Positions 9,045-58,397 are shown, counted from the stretch's first letter. The stretch is 64,000 nt of DNA from Ectobius pallidus (GCA_964059195.1 CAXKWD010000011.1:35964766-36028765), one strand, 5' to 3'. Numbers and translations are program-made. Notes: generated by a model not told the origin, from the sequence alone.

Positions 9045-11700
9045 GAAATGAGACTATAAAAGGACTGGAGTGACTATATAACAAAGAGGAGTGAGACATG
9101 GTTCCCTCTCTCAATTTCCTCAATGAAATGCCTGGACTGGAGAGAAAAGAAGACTGGCTAGGGATTTCAGATCATAACTGCATACACAAAATATAGCAAT
9201 CATGGAGGCCTTTAATTTATCAGTTTGATGACTTTTAGTTAACAAAACAGAACTTAAAAGTACAAAATTAAACTGTTGTTGGCAACAATGTGACCATGAT
9301 CCTGGTCAATTGTTAAATACTGCAGTAACATGCATGAGAACGTGTGGAAGGTGGAAAATGACTATGATCATGAACAAATTGTGGAATGTTATATATATAT
9401 ACACATGAAAAAGTGAGCAAATTCACTAACTAAATTCTTCAAAATATTCGATCATTCATTCAATATAACATAATTAAGTTATAAACAAACAAAAAAGAAA
9501 AAAACCGGAAGCTCAAAGTTTGTGTGCATCAGTTTCCACCTTATTAAACATTCCTTATTAGTTCCTTATATATAATATACTAGTCATTTTAGAACTCAAG
9601 AATCATATTCCGAAGTTGACAGACAAAAAGTGAGGAAATTGTTCAACAACGAAACTAGTTTAGGTAAAGTAAAGAAATAGTTATGACTCTATAATATATT
9701 TATATTTATAGAAGAAATAGTAAACTGGAATAAATTTCTAAATAAGTAACCTGACAGCAAATTTCGTGCATTCACAACAAAAACATTAAAATTTGTACAA
9801 ACTTATCTTCTTTTATTATTATTATTATTATTATTAATATTATTATTCTCCTTCAGATTTTTGGAAGAAGACTTTAAGATCATTTTGTCCCAAAGTTTAC
9901 TTCACAGCAAAGGTAAAGAAATATATGGCACAGAGTGTTTTATTCCAGCTGACAATTACTTTCTTCATCTTTTCATAAACTAACTGTACTTTAAAACATA
10001 TAGGCCTACATTGTGTTATTCAGTTTTGAACAATTTACTTTCTACAAAACAAGGATGTTACTCATCCTTAAAATAAACATAAATATTTCTGCAGTACAGT
10101 ATAGAGAAGGGTAAAAAGACTGGTTTTTATACGAATTAAAGAGAACTAATTTTGCTAAACAAGGGAAGATCCAACGAAAGCACCATTTCTGCAAGGTAGT
10201 ATCTTTAACAAAGTACTAGGAAAATAAATGTTTTAGTACTTCAAAAGAAAGAAGAGTTGGTGGGGTTGGTAGCAAACTTGAACAATTCACTGAGAGCAAC
10301 AAAGCTAACAAAATATACGATTTTAATAAAAATTACAATTAATAATATTATTGATGAAAGCCCTAGTGAGACATTTTCCCAGCTACCAGTAACAATGTGT
10401 GAGGCAGTGTCAACATGACTATTAATGCTACTGTGAGGTGCACAACAGCTAGAGAAAGCTTGTACACCCACTGCGATGTTCAACATTCAGTCTTTCAACT
10501 TATTACAACTACTTTAAATAGGTACAGTAGACATTATCTACTAGGCACTGATAATCCTTCAGTTCTCACTAAGTCTTCAAACTTCCTGTCTAACTAACAT
10601 TCAATTGGAAGTATTCTTTATCACAGTAATATCCTATTTATTTAATTCCAATGATTGGGAATGGGGGAAATCTCATACTTTCAATGGGATTAAAAAACTG
10701 ACTAACTACATCAGTGATTTGCAATCTGCAGCCTTCTGGGCTAAAATGAGATTCAGCAAAGGCATCAAACAAAATACCAGCAATCTGTTAGAACTCCACT
10801 ATCAAAAAATTGAACACAAGTTTTCTATTTTTACTAAGCACACTTGATGAAAATTAGTGCTCTTTGGCTACATAGCAGAACATACCAGGAATACATTTTA
10901 AATTATCCTCATTTATAATAAACATTTTAATTTACAAAATGCCACAGTACTTGCTATAGATTAAATTTGAAAAAAATTCACTCAACGGATTCAAAGTCGG
11001 AAAACCAAACAGTTTCCATACCAAAATAGCAAACCATGCAATTTTTGCCCTCAGATATATTTTAGAACATATCAAGAATAAATTTCGAAAATTACATTAT
11101 TCTCATTTCTAATGTACTTCTTGGTTTACAAAATGCCACTGTAAATTAATTTGAAAAAATCTAAACATATTTAAAAAACAACCAGTTGATAATACAACCA
11201 TGTTGATTCATGTCTTATAAACTTCAGGATATACCAAAATTTATTTTTCAAAATTAGAATTTAAGTTTCACTTTTAATAAAGGCTACAGCAGTTCCTGCA
11301 GATTATATTGAGAAAACTCAAAAAAACAGATTGCGTTCAATAATACCGGAGATCTCTACAGTTTTCAATTTCAAAAATGAAAATTCAAAAAGGTACGGCA
11401 AGACAATTTTCTAATCACTGTCCGTTACCTTTTAAAATAATAATTATACAAAAAAATTTTAAGAATTATATTTTTAACTTTTTTAGTATTTGGCGCCTGG
11501 CCAGAAAAAAAATACTGTTATTTTTCAACTTGGTCCGAAACAGGATCTATGTTTAGAAAGTCAAGAACACGATCTATAAACTGTGTAGAACAATCCAATA
11601 ATGATAAATTATTCCTATGACTTTATAGGAATAATATCAAAGACACATATCGATTGGGTAGATGCCTAAATAGTGTTTCGCCCTCAAGGTGAGACACCAC
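9045..11700. other. AT-rich 3' flanking DNA without a recognised gene
   Basis: I see no coding pattern. A TTA/ATT microsatellite lies at 9812-9848. Open frames at 10241-10847 have no recognisable motif and lack coding character. Part of this stretch could belong to a longer 3' untranslated region of the kinase gene. Confidence 0.5.
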
Positions 11701-11722
11701 TGAATTGTATGATATGCCATTC

Positions 11723-11728
11723 TTTATT
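11723..11728 (-). terminator. Putative poly(A) signal of the kinase gene
   Basis: AATAAA on the minus strand lies about 25 bases after the stop codon at 11751. A GT-rich element (GTGGTGTCTC) lies some 25-30 bases further on, the usual layout for cleavage near 11700. The resulting 3' UTR would be very short, so a later alternative site remains possible. Confidence 0.45.
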
Positions 11729-11750
11729 CCCCTTACATCACACGACTTCA

Positions 11751-47155
<35,405 letters not shown>

Positions 47156-49105
47156 CTGGAAGCAAACGAGATAAAGTACTATTAATTTCATCACCTTTTG
47201 AGTATTTAACGAACTTAATAACAATTAATAATAAGGAAATGTTGGAGAACTTATACATTTAATGAAGAGAAGAAGAATCGAAATGAGGAAAGAGAAGTTA
47301 ATTGAACTGGGAATGCAAATAAGAAGAAGCAAAATTAAGAAAGAGGTATTGTAATGTAGATTAAAAGAGGAACGGAATAAATAAAACGATAAAATAATAA
47401 ACAGTACAAATATAGTAAGGAATAAATTAAATATATTAAATGAAAGAATAGTAAATGATTTCAGGAGAATAAATGCAACATGAAGATAAAAGGAAGGAAA
47501 ATACAGAAGGATAAAATAGATACGAAAGGAATGAAAGAAAACTATTTAAAGATTTGCATGTGGTACATTTTGTGTACCTTTATAAAACTTGAGAAAACTA
47601 TTACGATATTTTTTTTTATATTTCTCAATATCATTACATTTTGGGTTTGCAAGGAAAAAATATTAATCACAAAATAGGAAAAATCATTTATCGTTACTCA
47701 CAGAGTAATTGCAATGGAATATGCTTCATCTATAAGCACAATTTAAACCGTATAGCGTATCCTATATTTAAAATATTCTAGCATTAAATAGCTAAACTAT
47801 TTCCTGGTTTTAGGAATTTTCTGTACACACATTATAAATTAATAAAATTGCTGGCATTATTGTGGGAGTTTCCGAAGTGGCCTGTGAACCTCCGTCTTTG
47901 TTTGAAATTTGATATTCCAGAAATGCCATAATTTAGTCGCTTTAGATTAGGATCTTGCTCAGGAAGGTCATAATGTTCACAAATAAAACAGCTGACAGAA
48001 TATACCAACAGTTGCAGCTGACTGTTATAGATATAGGTAACATTGTTTAGTTAGCGGTGTAGTTCTTTATCCGCAAGAAAAAGAATACTTGAAAGTGGAT
48101 CAGATCAACTTATTACTGAAAGCGTAACATCCATAATATATATAACATTGAGGTTAAAAATTCAAGGGCTTTAGTCCCCTTCCTATGTATGCTGCAGAAT
48201 TTCAAGTAAATATGCCCTCGGCTGTTTTTTAATACACGTTCCTTGGACGAGAAGAATGATAGTCGCTAGACCACTGGTAACTCTTGTTACATTTTGGCAC
48301 AAGTAGGGCTAATATAAGTAACACCGAAGACAAACCAACATAACTTAAAAATAAATAAAAACGAAGACAGTTTAATGGAAGCCAATGTTTCCTTATTTTT
48401 CTTCCTTCCTCTTTGCTCCTTTTCACCTTGCACGGATATGAATCATTACAATGTTCCTTTCTAATTTGCTTAAATTACGGTAAGTCGTAATTTAGGCAGT
48501 ACAGTACCTTAACAGCCTGTCATTTGACATTAGGGTTTTGTGTGTACAACAGCAATACCATCTGGCGCACAGAGTGTCTACTGTATGTTTTTACTGTCAT
48601 TGCCTGTGGTTATTTCAATTTACAGAAAAAGTATAAAGAGATAAATCATCCCTAATATCAATGGAAATTGGATTCTTTGGATAGCATTTACAAAGTAAAA
48701 TGGTTTTGACATTTCTTAATAAACATTTCTTCTGCAACAATCATGGTTTTTAACAGAGATTGTTTTGACGCCTTGTTATAAACAACGTGATCAATCCGGC
48801 TTTAAAACCTGTACACTTATTTTCATATCCACTCTGTACTGCCAGTCTTCCTCTATATTTATCATTTATTTTCCTCTGAAGGCCTTCTCTGTCACTAACC
48901 AGAGGTAAATAAAAATAATAGGATAGTTTAAAAGCAGCTTTGATACCAACACCCATTACACTTTAACGTATGTAACATTTACAGTAAATAGATCATTAAA
49001 TTTGTGAAAGCAATGTAGAAACTATACGACTATGAAAATATAATTCTGTAATTCAGAGTTAATATATCATAAATAATTAGCAAGTATATTATAAGAATGA
49101 TGATA
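47156..49105. other. No supportable gene
   Basis: Probably intron sequence upstream of exon A. Purine-rich stretch at 47265-47540. No motif of kinase subdomains I-II was recognised on the minus strand. Confidence 0.5.
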
Positions 49106-49107
49106 AT

Positions 49108-49340
49108 TTAACAAAGCACTCAAGGTGATACACTCAGCCTCGTGATTCAAATTGAGGAGCTACTTGATAGAGAATTAGCGGAGAAGCGGCTCCGGTCATG
49201 GAAACCACCATTAACGGCCGTGGGTGTCGGCATGCTGACCACATGCCCCAAATCCTGAAGTCTGCCTTTGGTAGATGACGCAGCGGTCGGGCGATAGGCC
49301 TTGTCCCTTCTGGGATGTTCGCGCCACGGAGTTAGTCAGT
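49108..49340 (+). mobile_element. SINE, second copy of the 31.3-31.6 kb family
   Basis: The plus strand contains CTCAGCCTCGTGATTCAAAT, then GAGCTACTTGATAGAGAA and GGCCGTGGGTGTCGGCATG, collinear with the minus-strand SINE at 31322-31643. The tRNA-like head is missing. Another degraded piece (AATGGTCGTGGGAATAGGCA) lies at about 56930-56970. Confidence 0.7.
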
Positions 49341-49589
49341 TACTCAAGGTGATACCATTCATGCACATAATTTATTAATTATTATTAGGCCTACTAGTCT
49401 AGTGATTAAGTAATGGCTAATCTGATCTTGAATGTTCTGTGCGTTAGGCACCCTCTTAACAACATCCTGCGGAGGAATACCAAGTCAAATATCTTACGAA
49501 GTGGATGTGCCATAGTCATTTTCTCTAGTGTTCACTTCTATCGGTAACCGGAATACTTCTCCATCTTTTCATTTTTAATGTTTAATGTT

Positions 49590-49949
49590 TACACCTTTCA
49601 GCAATACAATATACAATATGGAATATACAATACGTGAAGCCTGGGCTATCCTCAAAGCATTCGAAATAAACACCATAAGAAATAACTGCCCACAAATTAT
49701 TATTATTCTAACATCTCGGATTCTATGTCAGCTCTCAGTGCTACTGAAAATAGATCGACGAGAAACCCACTCATCCAAATTATTCAGTAGCATTTGTTTT
49801 TCCACTCAAAAGTGGTGTGCAAATCTCATTAGCATGGCTTCCCGCACATAAAGGTATTACTGGTAATGAAAACGCAGATACGACAGCTAAATCTGCTACA
49901 ACGTTCCTACAAATTGAAAACTGTTTAACTGATTCATTAGAGGACACAA

Positions 49950-49955
<6 letters not shown>
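49590..49955 (+). pseudogene. LINE RNase H domain remnant
   Basis: The frame from 49585 gives EAWAILKAFEINTIRNNCPQ, then IIIILTSRILCQLSVLLK. A frameshift later, the adjacent frame reads VQISLAWLPAHKGITGNENA, then DTTAKSA. AWxPAHKGIxGNExAD is the classic non-LTR retrotransposon RNase H signature. No RT is seen upstream, so this is a short dead fragment followed by an AAT microsatellite. Confidence 0.75.
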
Positions 49956-50029
<74 letters not shown>

Positions 50030-50030
50030 T
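49950..50030 (+). repeat. AAT microsatellite
   Basis: About 25 uninterrupted AAT units, possibly grown from the tail of the adjacent LINE remnant. Confidence 0.95.
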
Positions 50031-50039
50031 AAATAAATT

Positions 50040-51140
50040 AATAGAACAAGGTTAAATGCTGTAAAAAAATCGCGAAATGATTGTACACATATTATTATCT
50101 AATTGTTAATAGCTGTACTGTATATAACATTATCTTTCTAAATTCTTAAATAACTACTGCAGTAAGGTGTACTAGAACGTGTATTGTTGTGTATTGTTGT
50201 AACAATCAATCATGTAGTATTACTAGTGTAATGCGACATGATGTCAAATTTAGTAAAAAAAAAAAAATACACAAGAAACAAAGGGATAAAGGTGCCTTAT
50301 ATAGAAATTCAGAGAGGTGAGCGCGAAAAAATCTGTTGATCAAAATGTTATCCAACTTTAAATCGAACCATAGCTCTACCATCACCTTTTCTTCTTATTT
50401 TCCAGTTGGTCTAGGATGTATATTACAGCATGTGACCTCCATTCTAGGGTTGTAAATTGGACTAAATCCAGTGCAATATGTTTGTTCTGAAAATAGCTAA
50501 GTGAACGCTACACTACCTGAGACCGGCAGAAAACGCCCACTCAAACCACTAGCTTCGTTTCTCTTCTACCTGTCATTAAATACACCCATATAAAATGTGT
50601 AGGTATGTGCTTTATAACTAGATATCCGTTATAAAATAATTACTGTCGTTCGGTTTTCATGGACTTTTTCTCACGAAGGTAGAGTTTAAATAAGAAAATG
50701 GGTATGTAGCTAACTGAATCCTGCATTATAAAGAAAACGAGGGCTCTGATTGGAAAATTTATAATTTCTCTGGTGAAAATCGTAATTAGATCAACAGTTA
50801 ATTTAAATTCTGAGTGAACACTTTCTATGACTTTTGTTATTATTATTATTGTTATGATTATTATTATTATTACTATACTAAGTTTATATGTTCTCTTCTT
50901 TAAATACATATTTAGAAATAACTTTTTTTTAATTTATCATGTCATACTTTCATAAATTTATCATCTTTCAGGGAATTTCAGGTCAACAACTTCCGAGCAG
51001 TAGTGATCGCCATGCTCAGTTTCATCATTCATTTCATTAATTCTCTCGCCATACTCAAATGAAACGTTTGGTGTGAGTGATGTCAATCAATTATTACAAA
51101 AATATTGCCAGAAAATAGAAAGGACTAGAATATTATAAAT
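50040..51140. other. No supportable gene
   Basis: AT-rich. An ATT-type repeat lies at 50835-50875. No motif recognised. Confidence 0.5.
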
Positions 51141-51149
51141 AGTAAAGTG

Positions 51150-51345
51150 TTCCCTATTACAGGCCATGGAGGCCCAGAAGGTTCCAGGAGATTGAGGCTC
51201 CAAGATGTTTAGACAATCGGCACATGAAGGTGGTAAGGTTGTCAGCCTTACGCACCGACCGCCTTTACCCCCAGGATTGCCCCTGGTACTCATTTCTGCA
51301 AAAGGATGAGTCGACCCCAGGGCCTTAGTGTCCAAAATAATATAA
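51150..51345 (+). mobile_element. SINE-like repeat, family GGCCATGGAGGCCC, copy 1
   Basis: It is collinear with 53695-53870 over about 180 bp, sharing ACAGGCCATGGAGGCCCA, GGTTCCAGGAG, AAGGTGGTAAGGTTGT, CTTTACCCCCAGGATTGC and GAGTCGACCCCAGGGCC. No coding capacity. A smaller scrap of the same family is at about 3445-3480. Confidence 0.75.
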
Positions 51346-51667
51346 CAAATATAGATCTACTTCTTGAGGTATTATAACGAAATTGTCACTGGTGCCTGAA
51401 ATGTAGTCTACCTGACTGGTTAAGAAGATTGATGCATGAAGTAAATTCAAACTACTAATGTGCGGAAAAAAATTATACAGTATGTTAGAAGGACGCCATA
51501 TTTTAATGACTCATAAGTTCCTTCAACTTAGAAAAATGATTCCCCATGTGGCCATTGTTAACTCATTGAAAAAACTGTAACCTTTGGGAGGAAACTCTGA
51601 ACATGGAAGAAACCAAATAGGAAAGAGCAAGGAAATATAAGTTATATATAAGTACATATATAACATA

Positions 51668-51673
51668 TATAAG

Positions 51674-51708
<35 letters not shown>
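51668..51708. repeat. TA microsatellite
   Basis: (TA)n of about 20 units after diverged ATATAAGT repeats. Tyr/Ile frames over it are artefacts. Confidence 0.95.
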
Positions 51709-51712
<4 letters not shown>

Positions 51713-52212
51713 CACAGGGTCCAATGGCATTCCCGTTGGTAATTTAGGCAGATTTCATACCAAAGCATTACAGGAATTTTCAGGTGCAATATACCTACGA
51801 ATTCGAAGTTTACTGGCACGGCTTTAATTAGGGAAAAACTTGTTTTTAGAAAGTCAGTACTTACGTATTAACAGTGAAAAGCGTTCAAAGAAAAATCAGA
51901 ATGATAACGAACCTTAGATACTCTACACACAATAAGAACGGAATGCATAAAGGAGACAATTTATGAAAGAAGAACAAAACACTCCTGTGAAGAAAACCCA
52001 TTTCAATTCTACTGACACGTTCTGGGCTATACTATAGAATGACAACCCACGTATAGAGGAAGACGAGAGCTCTTCACGAGCTTGGAATAATGAGGTAGGC
52101 AACAGGAGTACCTCCTGAAAGACAAGCTCTTTGATCAAGCGCTACCTTGTTATTAAACAAGCCTTACACCTTCAAGTGTAGACAGCGACACAAGGATAAG
52201 TGTCATACCGAA

Positions 52213-52900
52213 CATATGAATCATGAATTTCAGAAACCCTATGTCCAATTTTTTCACAAAGTTACTTTTGCAATATTCTTTCATCTACCGATCATATAGT
52301 ACAGTAATTCCTCAGATCCATCAATTTGCAGAGGGTTCATACAATCTTGGAAGTTTGGGTGAGTTGCAGAAAGCCCACATGTCCTAATTCATCCTGAACT
52401 CATTCAATATAAGACAACCGAAATCGTAAGTTTAGAATGTTAGCCTGCTTTTTTTGCCATTTCCCACTTTTTTTATTATAAATGTTAAACTATTAAAAAT
52501 TCCTGCACGTTATACTAAAAGTGAATGTCTTAATGTATGGTAAAACATTTTCCTGTTAAAACTGCCTAAAAATGTCCTGCTATTTAGTTTTTATTAAAAT
52601 TTCACTTTTGCCACACTTTCATTTATTTCGTATACCCCTAAAACACAAAGTTAAAAAAGTTCTTGTGAATTTCAGAAACCCCACGTGTCTACCAGGTTTA
52701 ACCTATTATTCTAAACGCAATAATGATAATCACAAATAAAATAAAAACTGAGCTAGTATACTTCACTTACAATACTCTACTTATGGCTGAAGTATTCTTT
52801 TCAGAAAGCTTTCGTTCTTGAAAGAATCAACTTTTTATTCTCCTGAAAAATTTTGTGTTGTGGACGTGTGGGGTTTCTGAAATTCACGATTCATACATAG
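52213..52900. mobile_element. Candidate element with GAATTTCAGAAACCC inverted ends
   Basis: The left end (ATGAATCATGAATTTCAGAA from about 52217) is an inverted match, over some 33 bp with a few mismatches, of the right end at 52863-52900 (GGGTTTCTGAAATTCACGAT). A third copy of the motif (GTGAATTTCAGAAACCCCAC) sits inside at 52665 in the left-end orientation. Target duplication not resolved. No coding capacity. Confidence 0.5.
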
Positions 52901-53113
52901 CAGTGTCTCAATATTTTCGGTTTTTCTATTTAGTATCACAGGTATTATAAAGCATAGAGACAAGAAGCATTGAAATTTCATGTCAGCTTTCAGCATTAAC
53001 CTTCTCACTCTTATGTGGAGTAGGCTATTATAACAATTATTATTACTATTATAATTATAACATATCATAGTAATAATAATTATAATAATAGTGAATATTG
53101 TAATGATTATTTA

Positions 53114-53116
<3 letters not shown>

Positions 53117-53166
<50 letters not shown>

Positions 53167-53191
53167 ATTAATATTATTATTATTATTATTA
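53117..53191. repeat. ATT microsatellite
   Basis: (ATT)n with an AATATT interruption. Confidence 0.95.
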
Positions 53192-53639
53192 TGCGGCCAC
53201 TTGTCCGAATGAAAATGAATGTCGTGTTTTATACATATTTCATTTAACTGTAAAGCTGTTGTACTTGGATGTCAAATAAGAAGAAGAATATCATAAAAAG
53301 CTGCAAGAGATGAAGGTAACAGGAGCACAGAGAATCGTTCGGTTTAAATATGTGCAACATTCTGCTATTACGCCTGCAAGTATGTAAGCAGACTTTCCGC
53401 CGAGCAGATTCGTAGCAGAAGTTGCATTCTCTTCGACTGGGGGTTTAGTTTCAATCAGCAGAGTGCATCTCATTATGCTTTCACGATCTCATTTTTAACA
53501 TTTCTATATTTTTAAAGCGGCACTCCAACTTCTCCACGATGCTGCTTCTTTTGTAAGATACTGAGAAATAACATTCAGCCTCCAAGGCGAAGACTAAAAT
53601 CATTTGAATAATAAGGCGCTTCCACCGTCTAGCTAACTA

Positions 53640-53880
53640 CTGATCTGGAGACCCGGGTTCGTTCACGAGTACCTCTTAAAAGTAAAGTGATCCCTATACA
53701 GGCCATGGAGGCCCAAAGGGTTCCAGGAGGTTGAGGATCCCAGACTTTGGACATTCGGCACGTGAAGGTGGTAAGGTTGTTAGCCTTACGCAGCCTTTAC
53801 CCCCAGGATTGCTCCTGTTACTCATTTATATTAGAGGCAGAGTCGACCCCAGGGCCATAATGCCACCAGACAGTACCTCT
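53640..53880 (+). mobile_element. SINE-like repeat, family GGCCATGGAGGCCC, copy 2
   Basis: It matches copy 1 at 51150-51345. This copy extends further 5' into ACCCGGGTTCGTTCACGAG, which resembles a Pol III B box and supports a SINE. The 80-codon plus-strand frame here is spurious. Confidence 0.75.
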
Positions 53881-56640
53881 TACTTTTCTCAATTAAAAAG
53901 GTGTGAGGAACTCCGGCCTAGTAAAAGGGTGGGGTCTAGTTGCGAAGAAAATTCACTGTTAGATCGCGGATAGACGGCTAAAGGGAATCAGGGAGGGAAA
54001 GGGAATTAGGCATACGTAACAACCATAAACACAGGGCAAAGAGTTAGAAGTGTTTGGAAGTTATACATTTTATTTCAGTCATGCAACGAAAATTGGTGAA
54101 CGATGACGGTGCGAATTTTTTAACAGTGAAGAAAACTTTATTTTACGAAATACCCATAATCATTATGGTGAAACTATAAACAGAGAATTCATAACTAACA
54201 TCGCGAAAAGAAGGCATTTGAAGATGTGTGAGAGGCCAACAAAGATACTGAGGGAAGGAAATATTGTCAGCACCAACAATATTTTCTAACTCTTTGTGAG
54301 GAAACTATAACTATAATAACTATAACTATAATAACTTTTCTAAAAAACTACTAAACCTACGCACTCAATCGTTTTTACAGTATCTGCAGCCTGTGTCAGA
54401 ACTGAAAAAATTAGTAATGCACTTATTTACTGAAATATTTTTTTTCTTTATAACGATTTTTTACTTTTATTTATAACCATTATTATCATCATTGATAAGT
54501 ACCATATGACCGTAGATCATAGGTTAACAGATTAAAAAATGTTATTTCAATGTATGTAAGACATCTGAATAAATAAATCCTGAAAATCTCAAGTTGTATG
54601 TTAGTAGAAGCTGCGAGAAATTACATTACATATATATAAACTTACGGAAAACGAGCTTCAAAATTAAAGCATCCCTGCTCGATAGTCTGAAACTTCTCAG
54701 AAAAATTAAAAAAAAAAAAAAAAAAGATGGATAGAATTAAGTAAAATTATGTATGGTTTTTCATCTTAAAGAGGAAAGTCGAAAGAATAAAATACTGTAC
54801 AACAAAAAGTGACAATTTTCATCCAAAAACTAATTAATACTGTTTCCCATTAAAAACACACAATATGGAAAGGATCAAGAGAAATATGGGAACCCAAAAG
54901 AAAAGGAATCAAGATGTGTATATATCAGAGATGAGGGGGGGGGGGAAGGTATAGGGGCATTTTTGCGCAATTCGACAATCCTATGCAGCTCGAACCCTCG
55001 GTAGTAAACAGTCATTGTCAGCAGAGTGAATCGGCATTTCTCAATAGTGCCCTCGGTCAATAAAGCCTTAGGACAAAGGTAAGGGACTCAGCGATCCCTA
55101 CAATGAATGTAGGGCCACAAAGAGGAGATCGCGAATTTATATTACCATAGATAATGCTATGAGAACTTCGAAAATTACCGATGGATGTTGCTGGGACATT
55201 TGTTTAAGGACGTTAAAAACTAAGTCTCAATCAAAATACTTATTTTTATTTGACCATATTAGAATACGCTTATTACATGTGACGTAACGGTAAAGTAATG
55301 AAATTTTGAAATTGATTTTCATTATAAAATTGGTGTGGGAACTATTATAATCGAACACGGAACGATCTTGAAACCTTGAAAATAGAAACTGAAAACTGAT
55401 AAATAAAAACCTGTATTTAAAATAAAATCAATTCTGTTCATGTCAATTTTAATATCGTACTAAAATGAATTCATTTCGTGTTGTCAAAATCCGCTGGTTT
55501 CAAGGATAAGACCAAAAAAGCCTCGATTTAACAGGACGCTATGAGCTGCCATCTGTCGCAGAATACAAAAATTAAGAGAACAGCTGATTGTGAAGGGCAG
55601 CGTGCCGGTTTGAGTGAATTTAAAATCCAAAACTTGAACTTTTAGTTATGGTAGAACAAAAACAGTCGCATGCAACTTGCCTATAACGGTAATTCAGATA
55701 CTCCAAAGAAAATTATGAAACTCCATGTTTGTTCCATTAATATGTATCATAAATGCCATTATAGGCTCGTTGCATAATGAACTATTTCATTGATCAAACA
55801 AAATGATAAAATATTGCTACATAGAATATAAACAATTTAAAAGGGGAACTTCGGCAGCAGTTGTGCCATCTTCAGTTTCTTAAAACATTCCTGTTTAGTG
55901 GAATGCATATTTCAATTTTCGTCACGCCTAGGTTCCAATACAATCTTATTTTAAAACAAAGATAACTGCAGCGCCATTAAATGAATGTTCTAATATGATT
56001 ACGACTCTATTGTAATGTGTAAATATTTTGTATCTTCGTTCATCAATAAGGTTAATGTTGGAATGTGGAAAGTTAGACAGAATCCAAATTAGTATAAGTT
56101 TGAGAGAATAAGTTTGTTTTGATTCAGCTTAACCTTAATCTAGCCTATGACAATCACCGGGTACCTAGCACAAAATTACAATATTTTAGCCTTAGGACCA
56201 CCCGGACAGTCAAACATGCAAACTGCAAGTATGTTATGTGTAAATATTCATATCGCAGCTTGTCCACTGGAATATACTGAATAGGCTTTGTATGTCGTCT
56301 AGTAATCAGCTTCTATTCAACATACAGCCCGGCTTTCTTTCTTAACGTTACGCTAATTATGATAATAACAGCTAATGTACTGCATACATATGGTATTGTT
56401 GTTTTTCATTGCAAGTGTTACAAAAACACACATATGTAGCAAAGAAGGCTTGAGTCTATCACAGCCCATACTAAAAATAAAAATAATAAAAATAAATAAA
56501 TAAATAAATAAAGCTTGGGAGAACAGATTTTATCCAGTGCAATATAGTAACACATTTTCGATTGTTTCAGGTGTAAGTCTATATAAATTAGGCTTATAAC
56601 GACACAAAATGGACATTATAAAATACTTCTTGGTCGATCA
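53881..56640. other. No supportable gene
   Basis: AT-rich DNA with poly(A) and poly(G) runs (54709-54725, 54936-54946). A GC-richer patch at 55530-55610 has no recognised identity. Confidence 0.5.
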
Positions 56641-56654
56641 TAGTCTATTACGAG

Positions 56655-56810
56655 GGATATTCATAAATAAACTTCCGTTTATTAAAAAATTTGTTCTACA
56701 TACTTTGAAAATACACACTCTACATTTTTTTTCATATGGCTTCCAGCCACATTGAGACATTTGTTATAGCATTTGACGAGCTTTGAAATTTCGTAGTCGT
56801 ACAAATTCGG
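56655..56810 (-). pseudogene. Mariner 3' end fragment
   Basis: The minus strand encodes LYDYEISKLVKCYNKCLNVA, a C-terminal mariner piece of the same family as the element at 20530-21278. It ends at 56655 with the same TTCATAAA terminus next to TA. The 5' part is missing. Confidence 0.75.
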
Positions 56811-57075
56811 ACGCCTGCATAATACACTATTGTGTTACCTGATATAATAATATTTAATAGCATTCACTTGCATTTGTCAGAGTTCATTAACTTATAAGCT
56901 ACAACTTATCGTTACTGACCTCTCCTCGACGGTCAAGAAACCATCAATAATGGTCGTGGGAATAGGCATATGATAAGATGAGTCTCTGTGTAATAATAAA
57001 GATAAGAGTTGAGATAATAGGACACTTTTTTTTATTGGCTGGAACCAACCATAAACGTTTTCATTAGCTAAATAG

Positions 57076-57397
57076 TACAGCAGAGTCTCGCAAACTCGGC
57101 ACTCGATAAGTTAATCCGGCAGTTCGGATTACTCGGCAACCATGACGCGAGTGTCAAACAATATTCTTTGGCAAGAAATAGGTAAACTATTTTGCTGTAA
57201 TATATTGCTACATAGTAGAGAAACTATATTCAGATTTACATGTTTATACAGATTTTTTACGGTGTTTGTTATATTGACACATTTTTCATTTTTTGCAGTA
57301 ACAGGTTTATTTTTAAGCCCTTATTCTCGATAACTCGGAATTTCGGAAACTCGACTCCTTTCGGTCCAGTAGGCCGAGTTTGCGGGACTCTACTATA
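57076..57397. mobile_element. Pogo/Tigger-type MITE
   Basis: The element 57078-57395 starts CAGCAGAGTCTCGCAAACTC and ends with the inverted GAGTTTGCGGGACTCTACTA, flanked by TA. Inner phrases such as GATTACTCGGCAA and GATAACTCGGAA fit the pogo/Tigger group. The open frames across it have no transposase motif. Confidence 0.75.
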
Positions 57398-57399
57398 TT

Positions 57400-58395
57400 T
57401 TGTAATCAGTATGGCCAGGCATTTAATGGCCCCAAAAATAGAGGAAAAAATGCGAAATAAAATACACATTTATGACCTAAAAATTAGGTTAACTATTTCC
57501 CAAGGTATTGTTAGCATTGGTTAGAATCCGGTAACTCATTCGATTCATCGATCATTTAGTATATGCCGTGATCTCACAGCTGTCAGAACACTGATTGATT
57601 TTCAATTATACAAGTAAGAGAGTAATTATTATTTATATAATCCCTTACATTTTTACTTCCTTTATATAATCCGTTACATCCATTACGTAGTCCAAATTAA
57701 TTCCACCGAGATTACAAGTTACATCAGATAAATCAATCGATAAAGTCGTAATCTGTCATGAGATTATCTACGATAAAGAAAAATTATAATTTTTTTTTAT
57801 AGTTTTGTTCTTCACATACATAGGCAGCCTCATTATTCTTTAAAATTGAATTTTCGGACCGACAAGACCTCAAGAATTTTTTTTTTATTTTTTTTTTGTA
57901 AATATTGGATATTGAGTTTCAGGGTCGATTACATTACATGCTCTACCAATGTTGTTGGAGAAAGTATCTAAGGAACCTTGGCTTTATTTATGACGGTTAA
58001 AACCAGAGTATCTATTTTACTAATAATTCTGTGTCTAGACAGCAGTGCCGTTTCTTCAGTAAGAAGTACGACGATAAGAGTTTACAGACGCTAGATTAGC
58101 GAAGTTTAAGACTGTAAGAGCAAACATCCTTGTGTGGTTGAGATGTACCGCTTTGTGAGTGGGTACCCAAGCTTGCGCAGGTTGAAACTGCCTAAAAATG
58201 GAAACTGGACACATTGCTGATTCTTACACATTCCGATGGACTAATGTGAACTAACGACGTGGATATTACGTTCCAGTTGATGCTTTAAACTCAGTTTTTA
58301 CTTCTATCTTTTTTCGGAGCAGTTTTGCCATTTGTAATCGGTTGCTGATTACACGAGAAAAGGTAACGTAACTGTCATTTTATTTCTTGACTTTT
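57400..58395. other. No supportable gene
   Basis: AT-rich, with a poly(T) tract at 57877-57898. No recognised feature. Confidence 0.5.
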
Positions 58396-58397
58396 TG

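Noticed and set aside
53291..53473. 60-codon minus-strand frame with SATNLLGGKSAY
   Set aside because: No motif recognised and no splice or start context to separate it from chance.
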